The position numbers were made by a program, and so were the translations under genes. Below, one piece after another: positions 7,732-15,952 of a stretch of DNA of 36,274 nt (positions within the stretch are counted from its first letter, which is position 1; every line of letters begins with the position of its first letter). The notes beneath the pieces were generated by a model, which saw nothing but the letters and a program-made list of their open reading frames with translations, did no database searches and was not told the DNA's origin. The DNA comes from Bdellovibrionales bacterium RIFOXYA1_FULL_36_14 (lineage in GTDB: Bacteria; Bdellovibrionota; Bacteriovoracia; Bacteriovoracales; Bacteriovoracaceae), in NCBI GenBank assembly GCA_001769975.1, contig MEPW01000038.1, positions 1-36,274 of the forward strand. Direction: 5' to 3'.

Positions 7732-9822
7732 TTGGTAAAATACTTTTTTTTATTTTTGTTTATTGCCTCCTTAAATGACAATTCTTTGGCAAACATTAAA
7801 AAAGAAGAATTGTCTCAGAGCTTGCCTGATTCGACGAATTATCTTTTCGAACTAGAAAATGTTGCAGATAGCGAAGTTTTAGGAAGAAATTTGATTGAAC
7901 TTATTGCAAATCTTGGTAAAGGAAAAATAAATATTTCTTTGGTTAAAAAAATTGAACAAAATTCAAGTTTGGATCTTTTTTCAAATCTAAGGGAAGAGTT
8001 GGTAGTGTTAGGAAAACTGAGCAATTCTTCTGTTAAAATAAGCGAAATAGTTATTATCTGCTCTGAGTACGAAAATAAAATAAATACAGGGGTTTGGTAT
8101 TTAAGCAAAAAGATAAGTCTGTTATGTCGAAAAATATTCTTTGAAAAACTTGATGATAATAATGGATATGAGCTATTAAGAGAAGCTAATTTAAACTATT
8201 TCAAAAATAATGCTGACTTTCTTTATCTTGCGAGTGAGGAAAAAAACACTCAAAGAATACTAAGTAAAATAAAAAAAAATGAATCCTTGTGGTTGGTTAT
8301 TTCAGATATTTTAGTCAAAGATTCAATAACAAAAAAAATTATTATCCCTGATAGAGTAGTTGAAGGTTTGAATTTATCTGAAGAACTGAAAAAAGAGATC
8401 TCAAAGATATATTTGATGACATCAATCACCCCTTCCTCTTGCACCAACGAATTTAAAGAGCGTATAAAGGAAATTAATCAAAAATTAAGTAATAATAAAA
8501 TTGAATTGGCATACCAAAGGATCGTAGCACTTCTTGATTTTTATAAAATCAAACAATCACAGATCGATAACGAAATTGCCTGGCAACATTTTATGGATTT
8601 GGGAAAAGAGTTATTGTTGGTTTATGGGCTTACTGAAACTGCGCTAAGTCTTTTACAAATGACCACGGAAATGACAACCGCAAAAAAGGAGCAACTGTCT
8701 TGGTTTATGCTTTTATGGGGAAATCTTTATGCCCGAAAATATACGGATAATTTAAAAATAGTACATGAAAAAAAAATGTTAGCTTCTTGGGATAACTATG
8801 ATGACCGGTTAAAGTTTTGGATTGCTTATACTTTTGAAAAAAACAATAACTTTCGGCAAGCTGATATTTTATATCATAAGCTAATTAAGTCTTCCTTTTT
8901 TTCATATTACTCGGTGCTGTCCCTTAAAATAATGAATAAAAGAAGTGTATTGGAAGAGGTTAAATCGCCAGCTTTTAGTATTCGAAAAAATGAAAAAGAC
9001 AAATTGTTAACTGTTGCTGAGTGTGAGGATGAAACCATTAAGGCCTTAAAAAGATTAAATTTATGGTCTAGGCTCTCATACGGCGTTTTTATTAGTAAAG
9101 AAATTGATGTGCTCATGAATAGCTTAGATAAAAAAATTATGACAAATAGAAAAATTGCCAACCAGTTTGATTATGAAAGGTTGCTCATGAATAATGTTGC
9201 CTATGTGTTAAATTATAACAATCAACATTTGGCTTTTTTCAAGCTTTTTGATCAAATTTCTTCTCAAAATATTGATGAAATAAGTTTTGAATTTCTCCAA
9301 AAACTTTTTCCGACTAATTATTTAAATAAAATTGAGAAACATCAAACCAGTTTTGACCCAATTTTAATTCTTTCGTTAATCAGACAAGAGTCAGCTTTCA
9401 ATACGCGTGCCAGATCTCCAGCAGGGGCTAGAGGTTTGATGCAAATAATGCCAGCAACGGGGAAAATGCTTAGAAGAAATTTAAAAAAAGAAAATCTTTA
9501 TATTCCCGATATAAATCTGGAACTGGGTATTCAATACTTTAATGATTTGGTGAAAAAATATGATGGTAATTTAATATTTGTACTGTCAGCTTACAATGCT
9601 GGGGAAACTGCAGTTAAAAGATGGCGAAATAAATACCTAAATAGCGATGACCCTATTATTGATGTAGAGGCTATTCCTTATCAAGAAACCCGCGGGTATG
9701 TAAAATTAATCTTCAGAAATGTTTTCTTCTACAATTTATTAAAAGAAAACGCCGATATTAGTAAAGCAATTCCGTCAGACTTTTATGTAAAGATTCAACA
9801 ATCGGAAGGTTCTACCTATTAA
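7732..9822 (+). CDS. Slt70-like soluble lytic murein transglycosylase
   Basis: A 696-residue periplasmic enzyme that cleaves the MurNAc-GlcNAc bond to 1,6-anhydro-MurNAc products (GH23). A short signal peptide covers roughly the first 20 residues. The central 500 residues are alpha-helical, as in the Slt70 superhelical ring. The C-terminal SLT domain (from about residue 540) has IRQESAFN with catalytic Glu553, then SPAGARGLMQIMPATG, and SAYNAGETAVKRW, all conserved landmarks. The TTG at 7732 is preceded by AGGAGG four bases upstream, which settles the start. It opens a cell-wall block that continues with a LysM lipoprotein and MurNAc recycling genes, so its products may feed AmgK/MurU downstream; that link is inference. 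Confidence 0.92.
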   Translation: MVKYFFLFLFIASLNDNSLANIKKEELSQSLPDSTNYLFELENVADSEVLGRNLIELIANLGKGKINISLVKKIEQNSSLDLFSNLREELVVLGKLSNSSVKISEIVIICSEYENKINTGVWYLSKKISLLCRKIFFEKLDDNNGYELLREANLNYFKNNADFLYLASEEKNTQRILSKIKKNESLWLVISDILVKDSITKKIIIPDRVVEGLNLSEELKKEISKIYLMTSITPSSCTNEFKERIKEINQKLSNNKIELAYQRIVALLDFYKIKQSQIDNEIAWQHFMDLGKELLLVYGLTETALSLLQMTTEMTTAKKEQLSWFMLLWGNLYARKYTDNLKIVHEKKMLASWDNYDDRLKFWIAYTFEKNNNFRQADILYHKLIKSSFFSYYSVLSLKIMNKRSVLEEVKSPAFSIRKNEKDKLLTVAECEDETIKALKRLNLWSRLSYGVFISKEIDVLMNSLDKKIMTNRKIANQFDYERLLMNNVAYVLNYNNQHLAFFKLFDQISSQNIDEISFEFLQKLFPTNYLNKIEKHQTSFDPILILSLIRQESAFNTRARSPAGARGLMQIMPATGKMLRRNLKKENLYIPDINLELGIQYFNDLVKKYDGNLIFVLSAYNAGETAVKRWRNKYLNSDDPIIDVEAIPYQETRGYVKLIFRNVFFYNLLKENADISKAIPSDFYVKIQQSEGSTY

Positions 9823-9883
9823 AAAAAAAACAGTCTAGCCTTACAATTAAGTTACTGATCATGTTTAACTCGTTGGAGGAATT

Positions 9884-10516
9884 ATGAAAGAGATTAGGGT
9901 GTTAATTGTATTGTCAATGCTGACACTGGTAGCGTGTTCGGGAGGATCAAATAATGAAAGCACTGAAAATATTTCAGATATAGAAAATTCAACAGAGGCA
10001 CTGGAAGTTGATGACCTTGATGTAGATAATGCTGTGAACGAAAGTAATGTATCTAATGCGCAATCGGATGAGAGTGCTAAAATGGATACTATGCCAGCAG
10101 ATATAGCACCCACAGAGACCACTGCAATGGATAAAAATATCAACATAAACGACATGGCGGAATATATAATACAATCAGGTGACACTCTAATGTTGATTGC
10201 CTTCAAACTTTATGGGGATTATACTAAATGGAAAGATTTAGAGCAAATGAATCAGGTTAATCAAACAGGATTAATAGTTGGAAAAACTATTAAGTATGCA
10301 GTTCCTGCTCAAGCATTCTCCTGGCAACCATCTGGCAATCCACATTTGATAGTGCGCGGGGAAACTTTAGGGATTATCTCTGAAAAATATTATAATACTA
10401 AAAGTAAATGGAAAAACATTTGGGAAAATAACCGTCCAATGATTAAAAACCCGGATTTAATTTTTGCGGGTTTTACAGTCTATTACCCAGACCTTGCCAA
10501 TTTAGCATCCCTTTAA
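9884..10516 (+). CDS. lipoprotein with two LysM domains
   Basis: A 210-residue lipoprotein: signal peptide ending in the lipobox LVAC with Cys18, an acidic Ser/Asp/Asn-rich linker to about residue 90, then two LysM modules. The first contains IQSGDTLMLIAFKLYGDYTKW (residues about 93-140). The second contains VRGETLGIISEKYY (about 153-203). LysM binds GlcNAc-containing glycans such as peptidoglycan, so the protein probably tethers an envelope layer to the wall. A TTGGAGGAA ribosome-binding site precedes the ATG. It sits 61 bases after the lytic transglycosylase gene, in the same direction, consistent with a shared cell-wall role. Confidence 0.88.
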   Translation: MKEIRVLIVLSMLTLVACSGGSNNESTENISDIENSTEALEVDDLDVDNAVNESNVSNAQSDESAKMDTMPADIAPTETTAMDKNININDMAEYIIQSGDTLMLIAFKLYGDYTKWKDLEQMNQVNQTGLIVGKTIKYAVPAQAFSWQPSGNPHLIVRGETLGIISEKYYNTKSKWKNIWENNRPMIKNPDLIFAGFTVYYPDLANLASL

Positions 10517-10558
10517 TCAGAATTATCTTTAACCTGTTTGGTGTAATTTCACGAGATC

Positions 10559-10567
10559 TGATATAAT
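10559..10567 (+). promoter_or_regulatory. extended -10 promoter candidate
   Basis: TG-A-TATAAT, a perfect TATAAT with an extended -10 TG, lies 26 bases before the ATG at 10594. No convincing -35 hexamer is visible, as is common for extended -10 promoters. It would drive the M48-like lipoprotein and the overlapping amgK and murU genes. Confidence 0.45.
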
Positions 10568-10593
10568 TAACTCTAGCTACTTGCTAGGGTTTT

Positions 10594-11409
10594 ATGGAAA
10601 AATTAGGTATTTTCATCATTGTTTTATTTTTTACATCTTGTGCGATGATGCAAAACATTTTGCATCAAGATAAAAAAAATAATGTTTTGGCCAGTTATAA
10701 AAAAATGGAAGACCGTGATTATTTGATGCACTTGTCTGCGCTGGGAGATCATTATCTACAAACCCCTGGAGTTAAAAACCTAAAGCTTAGCAAGGAAAGT
10801 CTTAATTATTTAACCAGTATCTACATGAAATTAACCCTAGAAAATGAATTATATTATACCAAAAAAATTAAGCCCTCTTTTTATATTATAGAGAGCAGGA
10901 CTCCATTTACTTTTTCGTTACCAAACGGGAAATTCTTTTTTTCATCTGAATTAATTCATAAATATCTTAAGCATGAAGATATATTAATTTCGGTTTTGAG
11001 CGCTGAAATATTTCGTGTTCAATATGAAATATATGGGAGAAAGAGTGTTGTTTCCGTGGGATACATTGATACAGAAAGACTTTTGTCATTGCTTAGGCTC
11101 TCTGAAAAAAATCAAACTGAAATCGATAAGTGGGCATTTTACACAATGAAAAGGGCAGGATATGATGCCATTGCATACTTAAGCTGGTTACAAATACAAA
11201 ATAGAAATTCTATGGATTTTATCTTGCAACACGGAGGGGATACCCAAAAAATTTCAAGACAGGAGTTTATTTTTAAAAAATTTATCGTGGAGCAGGGAAT
11301 TTCGAATGATGATGCTCAAAGGTTTGAACGAAGATCTTCGGTGGATTTTTACAATTTTAAAAAAGAATTAACACGAGTTGGATATGGAAGCAAAAATGAA
11401 AGAGAATGA
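10594..11409 (+). CDS. M48-like lipoprotein lacking the HExxH zinc site (probable pseudopeptidase)
   Basis: A 271-residue lipoprotein with Cys16 in FTSC after a hydrophobic leader. The body follows the M48 (BepA/LoiP-type) peptidase pattern: FSLPNGKFFFSSELI, then KHEDILISVLSAEIFRV where active relatives have the VLAHEiaHV helix, and later a KRAGYDAIAYLSWL segment matching the AGYDP region. In the metal-binding helix, residues 137-141 read AEIFR instead of HExxH, so both zinc histidines are missing though the glutamate remains. It is therefore unlikely to be a zinc protease and may bind envelope proteins instead. The 3' end overlaps amgK by 14 bases, so it should be co-translated with the recycling genes. 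The M48 assignment is by pattern, not by search. Confidence 0.65.
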   Translation: MEKLGIFIIVLFFTSCAMMQNILHQDKKNNVLASYKKMEDRDYLMHLSALGDHYLQTPGVKNLKLSKESLNYLTSIYMKLTLENELYYTKKIKPSFYIIESRTPFTFSLPNGKFFFSSELIHKYLKHEDILISVLSAEIFRVQYEIYGRKSVVSVGYIDTERLLSLLRLSEKNQTEIDKWAFYTMKRAGYDAIAYLSWLQIQNRNSMDFILQHGGDTQKISRQEFIFKKFIVEQGISNDDAQRFERRSSVDFYNFKKELTRVGYGSKNERE

Positions 11410-12424
11410 TAATTTGTTAGTATACGAGTTAGTAGAAGATTCAATGAAAAAAGGGAGCGTACCTAAAGAAAATATACTAAGTGTTAATCGATTACCGGGA
11501 GATGCCTCCACTAGAACTTACTATAGAATTAATACAGAAAATAATCGATATGTAGTTTGTCTTGAAACTGTTAAAAATGAATTTGATGCCCGATCGAATT
11601 TTTTGGTAGTAGGTGAAGCATTTTTAAAAAATCACGTTAGAACCCCGATCATTTACGATACCATTGATAAGTCAGGATATATTTTGCAAGAAGATTTAGG
11701 AGACGAAACTTTGCTAATGCGTTTTGCTCACATAAATTCTATTGATGAAGAATATGATTTTTTAAAAAAAGCTGTAGATAACTTGATAAAAATTCACAAA
11801 ATTAAGTATGAAAATTATCCCAACGCTAATTTTGCAAAATTGATGTTTGATCAAGAAAAGTTACTCAGTGAAATGAATTTTTCCATCAAAAACTTTTTTA
11901 TTAATTTTTTGGGTCACCACCTTTCTGAACATGAGCAACAATGTCTAATTTTACATTTTGAAAACTTATGTAAAAAATTATCAGATACTAAATTTGTTTT
12001 ATGCCATAGGGATTTTCATACTAGAAATATTATGGTGGTGAATGAAGAGTTAGTCTTAATAGATTTTCAAGATGCTCGTATTGGGATACCTCAATATGAT
12101 TTGGTTTCTATCCTAGAAGACTGTTACCATAAAGTTAATGATCAAAATGTTGAAAAAATAAAAAGGTATTATTGGGATAATTTTTTGAAAGCTACAGGTT
12201 ATCAAAAATCATATGAAGATTTTGAAAAATATTATAATTTAATGGCCATTCAAAGAATTTTTAAAGCAGTTGGTAGTTTTTCTTTTTTTGTCAGCCAGAG
12301 AAAAGACTATAGATATTTGAAATATATTGGTTATGCTATGGAAAAGTTGAAGGAATTTTTGTTTAAAGATTCATCATTAAACGAACTTAGAAAGATAATT
12401 TATGGGCATTACTACACAAATTGA
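11396..12424 (+). CDS. amgK: AmgK-like anomeric N-acetylmuramate/N-acetylglucosamine kinase
   Basis: A 342-residue member of the aminoglycoside phosphotransferase fold. It has LPGDASTRTYYRI near the N-terminus (a signature of the AmgK group), the Brenner catalytic loop CHRDFHTRNIMV (HxDxxxxN) and the metal-binding LIDFQDARIG. AmgK phosphorylates free MurNAc (and GlcNAc) at C1; MurU then makes UDP-MurNAc, bypassing de novo MurA/MurB. The gene immediately downstream is a MurU-type enzyme overlapping by 23 bases, which strongly supports the assignment. The ATG at 11396 is chosen because GGAAG lies just upstream; a TTG at 11378 and an ATG at 11384 are alternatives. It sits in a block with a lytic transglycosylase and a LysM lipoprotein. 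Confidence 0.85.
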   Translation: MKENDNLLVYELVEDSMKKGSVPKENILSVNRLPGDASTRTYYRINTENNRYVVCLETVKNEFDARSNFLVVGEAFLKNHVRTPIIYDTIDKSGYILQEDLGDETLLMRFAHINSIDEEYDFLKKAVDNLIKIHKIKYENYPNANFAKLMFDQEKLLSEMNFSIKNFFINFLGHHLSEHEQQCLILHFENLCKKLSDTKFVLCHRDFHTRNIMVVNEELVLIDFQDARIGIPQYDLVSILEDCYHKVNDQNVEKIKRYYWDNFLKATGYQKSYEDFEKYYNLMAIQRIFKAVGSFSFFVSQRKDYRYLKYIGYAMEKLKEFLFKDSSLNELRKIIYGHYYTN

Positions 12425-13352
12425 TACCGCTCTTTTATTAAGTGCAGGGCTTGGGACCCGAATGGGGATCATCGGAAAGCAGCTGCCCAAGCCTCTTTGG
12501 CCATTATTCGATCAAACTATATTGGATTACCAGATACAATATTTAAGAAATCTTAAGATAAAGAGAATTTTTATCAATACACACTATTTGGCAAACCAGA
12601 TTAATGAATACATAAACAAAAAAGAATATAAAGACGTAACTATTTTGCATGAACCGGTGCTTTTAAAAAGTGGTGGTACAATACATAATTTATTAAAACT
12701 TCAATCGGGAGTTTTTTCAAAGTTGCTAGTATTGAATGCTGATCAGTTTTATTTTCCCAGTAAAGATATTTGGGAGCAGGCCTGTGATAAGTCAAAAAGT
12801 CATACGGCTGTTTTATTCCCACTAAAATGTTCATTGAAGGACGAATATAACGAATTAATAATTAAAAAAAATCTTTTGCAGGAAATTATTAAATTTGAAA
12901 ATCTCAAAAAGAGTCCAAATGCTTCCTATATTACCTTTTCTGGAATGGGAATTATCAATATGGATAGACTTAAGTATAAAGCTGGTATTTCTAATTTTTG
13001 GGATACAGTTGCTAATTACAATTCTGATCAAATCTATATTACACAAGCCAAAGAATATTGTTATTACGATTTTGGAACGAGTCAAAGGTACTTTGATACC
13101 TGTTTTAAAGTGGCGGGCGAATTAAAGACAAAAATCAATTTGTTTTCCAAGCTAGGGGTAGCCACAAACAGATTGACTGATCTAGAAGTTGAAATATCCG
13201 GCGATAAGGTATTAAATTTTTCAAAATATCCATTTAGCAATTTGCAAGGTCATAGGGCCATCATTTTAAAATCTAATCAAAAAACAATTATTAATTCAGC
13301 GGGATTATATTTTAATGAAATTGTTGATCCAATAGTGTCGTCGTTGCTCTAA
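12402..13352 (+). CDS. murU: MurU-like N-acetylmuramate-1-phosphate uridylyltransferase
   Basis: A 316-residue nucleotidyltransferase of the sugar-phosphate class. The nucleotide-binding loop LSAGLGTRMG (residues 14-23), KQLPKPLWP, and the LLVLNADQFYF metal/aspartate segment are visible. It is about 80-90 residues longer than Pseudomonas MurU; the C-terminal extension (from about residue 230) has no motif I recognise and could be a second-substrate or oligomerisation element. The start ATG lies inside the 3' end of amgK, so translation is likely coupled. Position next to amgK is the main reason for choosing MurU over other sugar nucleotidyltransferases (glucose-1-phosphate or mannose-1-phosphate type). 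The 3' end overlaps the convergent ferredoxin gene by four bases. Confidence 0.8.
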   Translation: MGITTQIDTALLLSAGLGTRMGIIGKQLPKPLWPLFDQTILDYQIQYLRNLKIKRIFINTHYLANQINEYINKKEYKDVTILHEPVLLKSGGTIHNLLKLQSGVFSKLLVLNADQFYFPSKDIWEQACDKSKSHTAVLFPLKCSLKDEYNELIIKKNLLQEIIKFENLKKSPNASYITFSGMGIINMDRLKYKAGISNFWDTVANYNSDQIYITQAKEYCYYDFGTSQRYFDTCFKVAGELKTKINLFSKLGVATNRLTDLEVEISGDKVLNFSKYPFSNLQGHRAIILKSNQKTIINSAGLYFNEIVDPIVSSLL

Positions 13353-13543
13353 GTTTCTCCACATTCCTTATTACTTTTTATACTGTCTGTTGGACAAATT
13401 TTTACGCAGATATTGCATAATGAACAGGCCCAAGTCTCCAGAAAATATTCATTTTCAACTTTGATAATGGCATTTTCTGGGCAAAGAATTTTACACATAT
13501 CACATTTTATACAGTTGGATTGGATTTTTAGGTTTGTTATCAT
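13349..13543 (-). CDS. 2[4Fe-4S] ferredoxin, small
   Basis: A 64-residue protein with two classical CxxCxxCxxxCP clusters: Cys11-14-17-21 and Cys40-43-46-50, each followed by a proline. It would carry two [4Fe-4S] clusters and act as a low-potential electron carrier in the cytosol. The linker between the clusters is short (18 residues), as in clostridial-type ferredoxins. No ribosome-binding site is obvious before the ATG at 13543. Its redox partner is not in the neighbourhood; the flanking genes are wall recycling and a membrane protein, so context does not explain it. It is short but the motif makes it certain to be real. Confidence 0.9.
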   Translation of the reverse strand: MITNLKIQSNCIKCDMCKILCPENAIIKVENEYFLETWACSLCNICVKICPTDSIKSNKECGET

Positions 13544-13610
13544 ATATAATTACTATATTATGAAATCTGCCGGTTACCAAGAGAAACAGTATTATTAACG
13601 GGGTTATGGT

Positions 13611-14354
13611 TTGCATATGAGATTGTTTAAAAGAAGTATTATTGTTTATCAATACATTGCTTTTATGCTCTTGTCCTACCTCTATACTTATATTTTAGTT
13701 TCTTTGGACAGTGGAGAGTCTGCTTTTAATTTGGTCAAAAGTTCAAAATTTATTGCTGATAATAAAATTTTGTTATTACTAGTCCTTGTTTCGGCGATGT
13801 CAGTATATATGGTTAAGAGATGGTCAAAATTTGTAATACTTTTATTTATGGTGTTAACTTTGCTAAACGAATTTAATATTTTCTTCTATAAACTTGACAA
13901 AATTGTTCTAGTTTTGATTTTTTTCCATGTGCTAATTTTCTTTAATTATTATCTGCTGTGGAATATTGAATTGGAAGATGTGGTTTATAGGCCAGGATAT
14001 AGTAAGCATGATTGTTGGAAAAAGTTCCATTATGATTTTGCGTCTGAAATCGAGTTGATAAATGGGGTTATTTTTCCAATAAAGCTGACCAATTGGGATC
14101 AACGGGGGATTTTTTGTTTAATTGATGAATCAGAACAAAAAATGGATATTCGATCAATGGGATTACCCGTAGTTTTAAGATTAAAATTTGAAAATGAAAT
14201 TTTTGAGGAATATGGCAAAATTGTATCCTCATATGGCAAAGGTTATGGCCTCAAATTTATTAAAGTTAAAAAAGAAAAAACAAGCTGGGGTTGGAGAGAT
14301 TTTTATACTATAATTAGGGATAGAGGATATACCCCATATTTTGCTAGGACTTAA
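13611..14354 (+). CDS. four-helix membrane protein with degenerate PilZ-like domain
   Basis: A 247-residue protein. Four hydrophobic helices occupy about residues 10-32, 48-65, 68-88 and 96-118. The cytosolic C-terminal part (about 150-225) follows a PilZ-type barrel: LTNWDQRGIFCLI, then SMGLPVVLRLKF, then EEYGKIVSSYGKGYGLKFI. In true c-di-GMP receptors the motif is RxxxR...(D/N)xSxxG; here the serine is Asp and the upstream arginines are not seen, so nucleotide binding is doubtful. The TTG at 13611 has GGGG seven bases upstream; an ATG at 13617 is the alternative. The lipoprotein gene follows after two bases, so the two are co-transcribed. PilZ assignment is moderate. Confidence 0.6.
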   Translation: MHMRLFKRSIIVYQYIAFMLLSYLYTYILVSLDSGESAFNLVKSSKFIADNKILLLLVLVSAMSVYMVKRWSKFVILLFMVLTLLNEFNIFFYKLDKIVLVLIFFHVLIFFNYYLLWNIELEDVVYRPGYSKHDCWKKFHYDFASEIELINGVIFPIKLTNWDQRGIFCLIDESEQKMDIRSMGLPVVLRLKFENEIFEEYGKIVSSYGKGYGLKFIKVKKEKTSWGWRDFYTIIRDRGYTPYFART

Positions 14355-14356
14355 AT

Positions 14357-14866
14357 ATGAAACATATTGCATTTATTTTGCTGCTATTATTGGCCCTGAT
14401 GGTTTCTTGTAGAAAAGAAAAAACAGCGGAGAACGCCCTAATTGATTTCATCTCATATCGATTTCAAGAGAACCAAAGCCGCGATGCGTTGTTAGAAAAA
14501 ACACATGGGCGATTTAAAGATTTGATAGCGGGCATGGATGAGGTCGAGTTTAAAAAATTTGCTTCAGTAGATAGGCTTCAAAAACAAAGTTTTAAAATTG
14601 TTTTAGAAAATTGCAAAGCAGATATTTGTTTTATAACGTACACTCTAAGTTATGTGGATTTTAAGGATGACAAAAAAAGAGAAGCAAAATTTAACATAGA
14701 TGTTAAAAAAATCGCTAAAATTGAAAGGCAGGACGAGAATTGGTTAATTTCAGATGTCCAAAACGTCAAAACCTACATTAATTCTAAAGAAAAAATTAAT
14801 ATAACGGATAAAGATATTTTAGAAAAAGATTTGGAAAATGAAGAAGTAGACAAAAACGCAAACTGA
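14357..14866 (+). CDS. lipoprotein of unknown function
   Basis: A 169-residue lipoprotein: basic start, a nine-residue leucine-rich core and the lipobox MVSC with Cys18. The mature part begins with a helix, followed by a compact alternating alpha/beta region containing Cys84 and Cys89 (about residues 84 and 89), which could form a disulphide in the periplasm. The tail is acidic and lysine-rich (disordered). The fold resembles small periplasmic NTF2- or DUF4878-like lipoproteins (helix then strands ending ENWLISDV), but I cannot confirm this. Two bases separate it from the upstream membrane protein gene. Its stop abuts the stop of the convergent gene. Confidence 0.72.
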   Translation: MKHIAFILLLLLALMVSCRKEKTAENALIDFISYRFQENQSRDALLEKTHGRFKDLIAGMDEVEFKKFASVDRLQKQSFKIVLENCKADICFITYTLSYVDFKDDKKREAKFNIDVKKIAKIERQDENWLISDVQNVKTYINSKEKINITDKDILEKDLENEEVDKNAN

Positions 14867-15706
14867 TTACAGCAAGCTCATGTAATAATCTTTCATCATT
14901 TTAGCATCCACTTCTAAATTAGGGCTGCCACAAATAATGTAACCACGACAGTTATAGCTTTTTAAAGCTTGCATTAATTCTTTCCAGTTAAATTTTGACT
15001 GGTTAAGATTCAAATGCTTGAGATCACCCTTTGAATTTGAACTTATGCCAGATAAATGAATATGCATATTTTGAAGAGATTTATCCCCAAGCTCTATTTT
15101 AAGACGATCTAGTACTTCGCAAAATTGCTGATAGTTATTATAAGCGTTTGTTCTTGCGAATAAATGAGAAAAATCCATACAAGGTCGACATGAGGAAACA
15201 CTCTTGGTAAGACTTATTAGTTCATCCAGAGAGCCAAATTGACTGGTTTTACCGGTTAGTTCTGGACGGAGTTCTATTTGGATATCTAAACGGCTTAATC
15301 TTTCCTCAATCACGCTCATGCTTTTTTCCACTAAGTCAAAAACGTCGTAAGGTGAGTCTTTCATATAAAAAGCAGCATGAAAAGTCATGGATTCAGCGCC
15401 ACATAAATCAGAAATCTTAGCTGTTTGAATAATTCGTTCTACTGAAGAATCTATTTTATCCTGCTCTCTAGCGTTCAAATTTATGTAGTAGGGGCCATGA
15501 GAAGTAAGTGGTATCCCAAGCTCATAGGAAATTTTTCTTAAGCTTGAGGAGACTTCCTCTTTCATTCGAACACCGTGTGCAAACTCAAGTTGCATACAGT
15601 CCAAGCCGAGCGCATGGATCTGTCTTACACCTTCTACGGGATTATTTTTTTTAACGGTACTGTTAGGGATTCCTGCTGTGCCAAATAATAGTCTGTCAGA
15701 TCGCAT
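14867..15706 (-). CDS. endonuclease IV-family TIM-barrel protein (AP endonuclease 2 superfamily)
   Basis: A 279-residue TIM barrel with the Nfo/xylose-isomerase-like pattern. Expected zinc-ligand positions are visible as HGPYYINL, TFHAAFY, RPELTGKTSQFG, CMDFSHLFAR (DxxH), MHIHLSG and GDLKHLNL. The family cleaves DNA at abasic sites. In the last motif relatives usually have a glutamate ligand (CESPNLE-type); here it reads IICGSPNLE, so one ligand seems replaced by glycine. It resembles the archaeal-type deoxyribonuclease IV branch (RPE-TGK-SQFG) more than E. coli Nfo. A good AAGGAG ribosome-binding site precedes the ATG at 15706. A true AP endonuclease or a related sugar isomerase-like protein are both possible. 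Confidence 0.75.
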   Translation of the reverse strand: MRSDRLLFGTAGIPNSTVKKNNPVEGVRQIHALGLDCMQLEFAHGVRMKEEVSSSLRKISYELGIPLTSHGPYYINLNAREQDKIDSSVERIIQTAKISDLCGAESMTFHAAFYMKDSPYDVFDLVEKSMSVIEERLSRLDIQIELRPELTGKTSQFGSLDELISLTKSVSSCRPCMDFSHLFARTNAYNNYQQFCEVLDRLKIELGDKSLQNMHIHLSGISSNSKGDLKHLNLNQSKFNWKELMQALKSYNCRGYIICGSPNLEVDAKMMKDYYMSLL

Positions 15707-15952
15707 TAACTGAACTCCTTATGAAATTGAGGCCTTCGTTTACTTAATAAGCTTTATGTCCGAAAAACAAGTTTGCAAAATTTTCATTGCTGTAACTCCT
15801 AAAGAATGTCATCATTTAAGTAGCGACTTGATGATGCGTTATAACGTCATTTGTAAATATTGTCCACCTCATTTCTTGAAGCTGTAATATTAACACATAA
15901 CGCTTAGCGCAGGCAAAAAGAAGCTAGAAAAATTTAACGGAAGCTTTTATCA
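15707..15952. other. intergenic region between divergent genes, with dyad symmetries
   Basis: This 246-base gap separates the divergent genes at 15706 (minus) and 15953 (plus). It holds an imperfect stem-loop (15810-15836: CATCAT, TT, AAGT, loop AGCG, ACTT, G, ATGATG) directly followed by a perfect palindrome CGTTATAACG at 15837-15846. No T-run follows, so these look like protein-binding sites rather than a terminator. A weak promoter candidate follows at 15860-15888. Confidence 0.4.
15860..15888 (+). promoter_or_regulatory. weak sigma-70 promoter candidate upstream of the signalling/lipoprotein-processing operon
   Basis: TTGTCC (15860-15865), a 17-base spacer and TGTAAT (15883-15888) give an imperfect match with a start near 15895, about 58 bases before the ATG at 15953. 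The -35 box matches only partly; low confidence. Confidence 0.28.

Noticed and set aside
13601-13615. GG and GC at ten-base spacing upstream of the PilZ-like gene
   Set aside because: The flanking bases do not match TGGCA or TTGCW, and it lies on top of the start codon.
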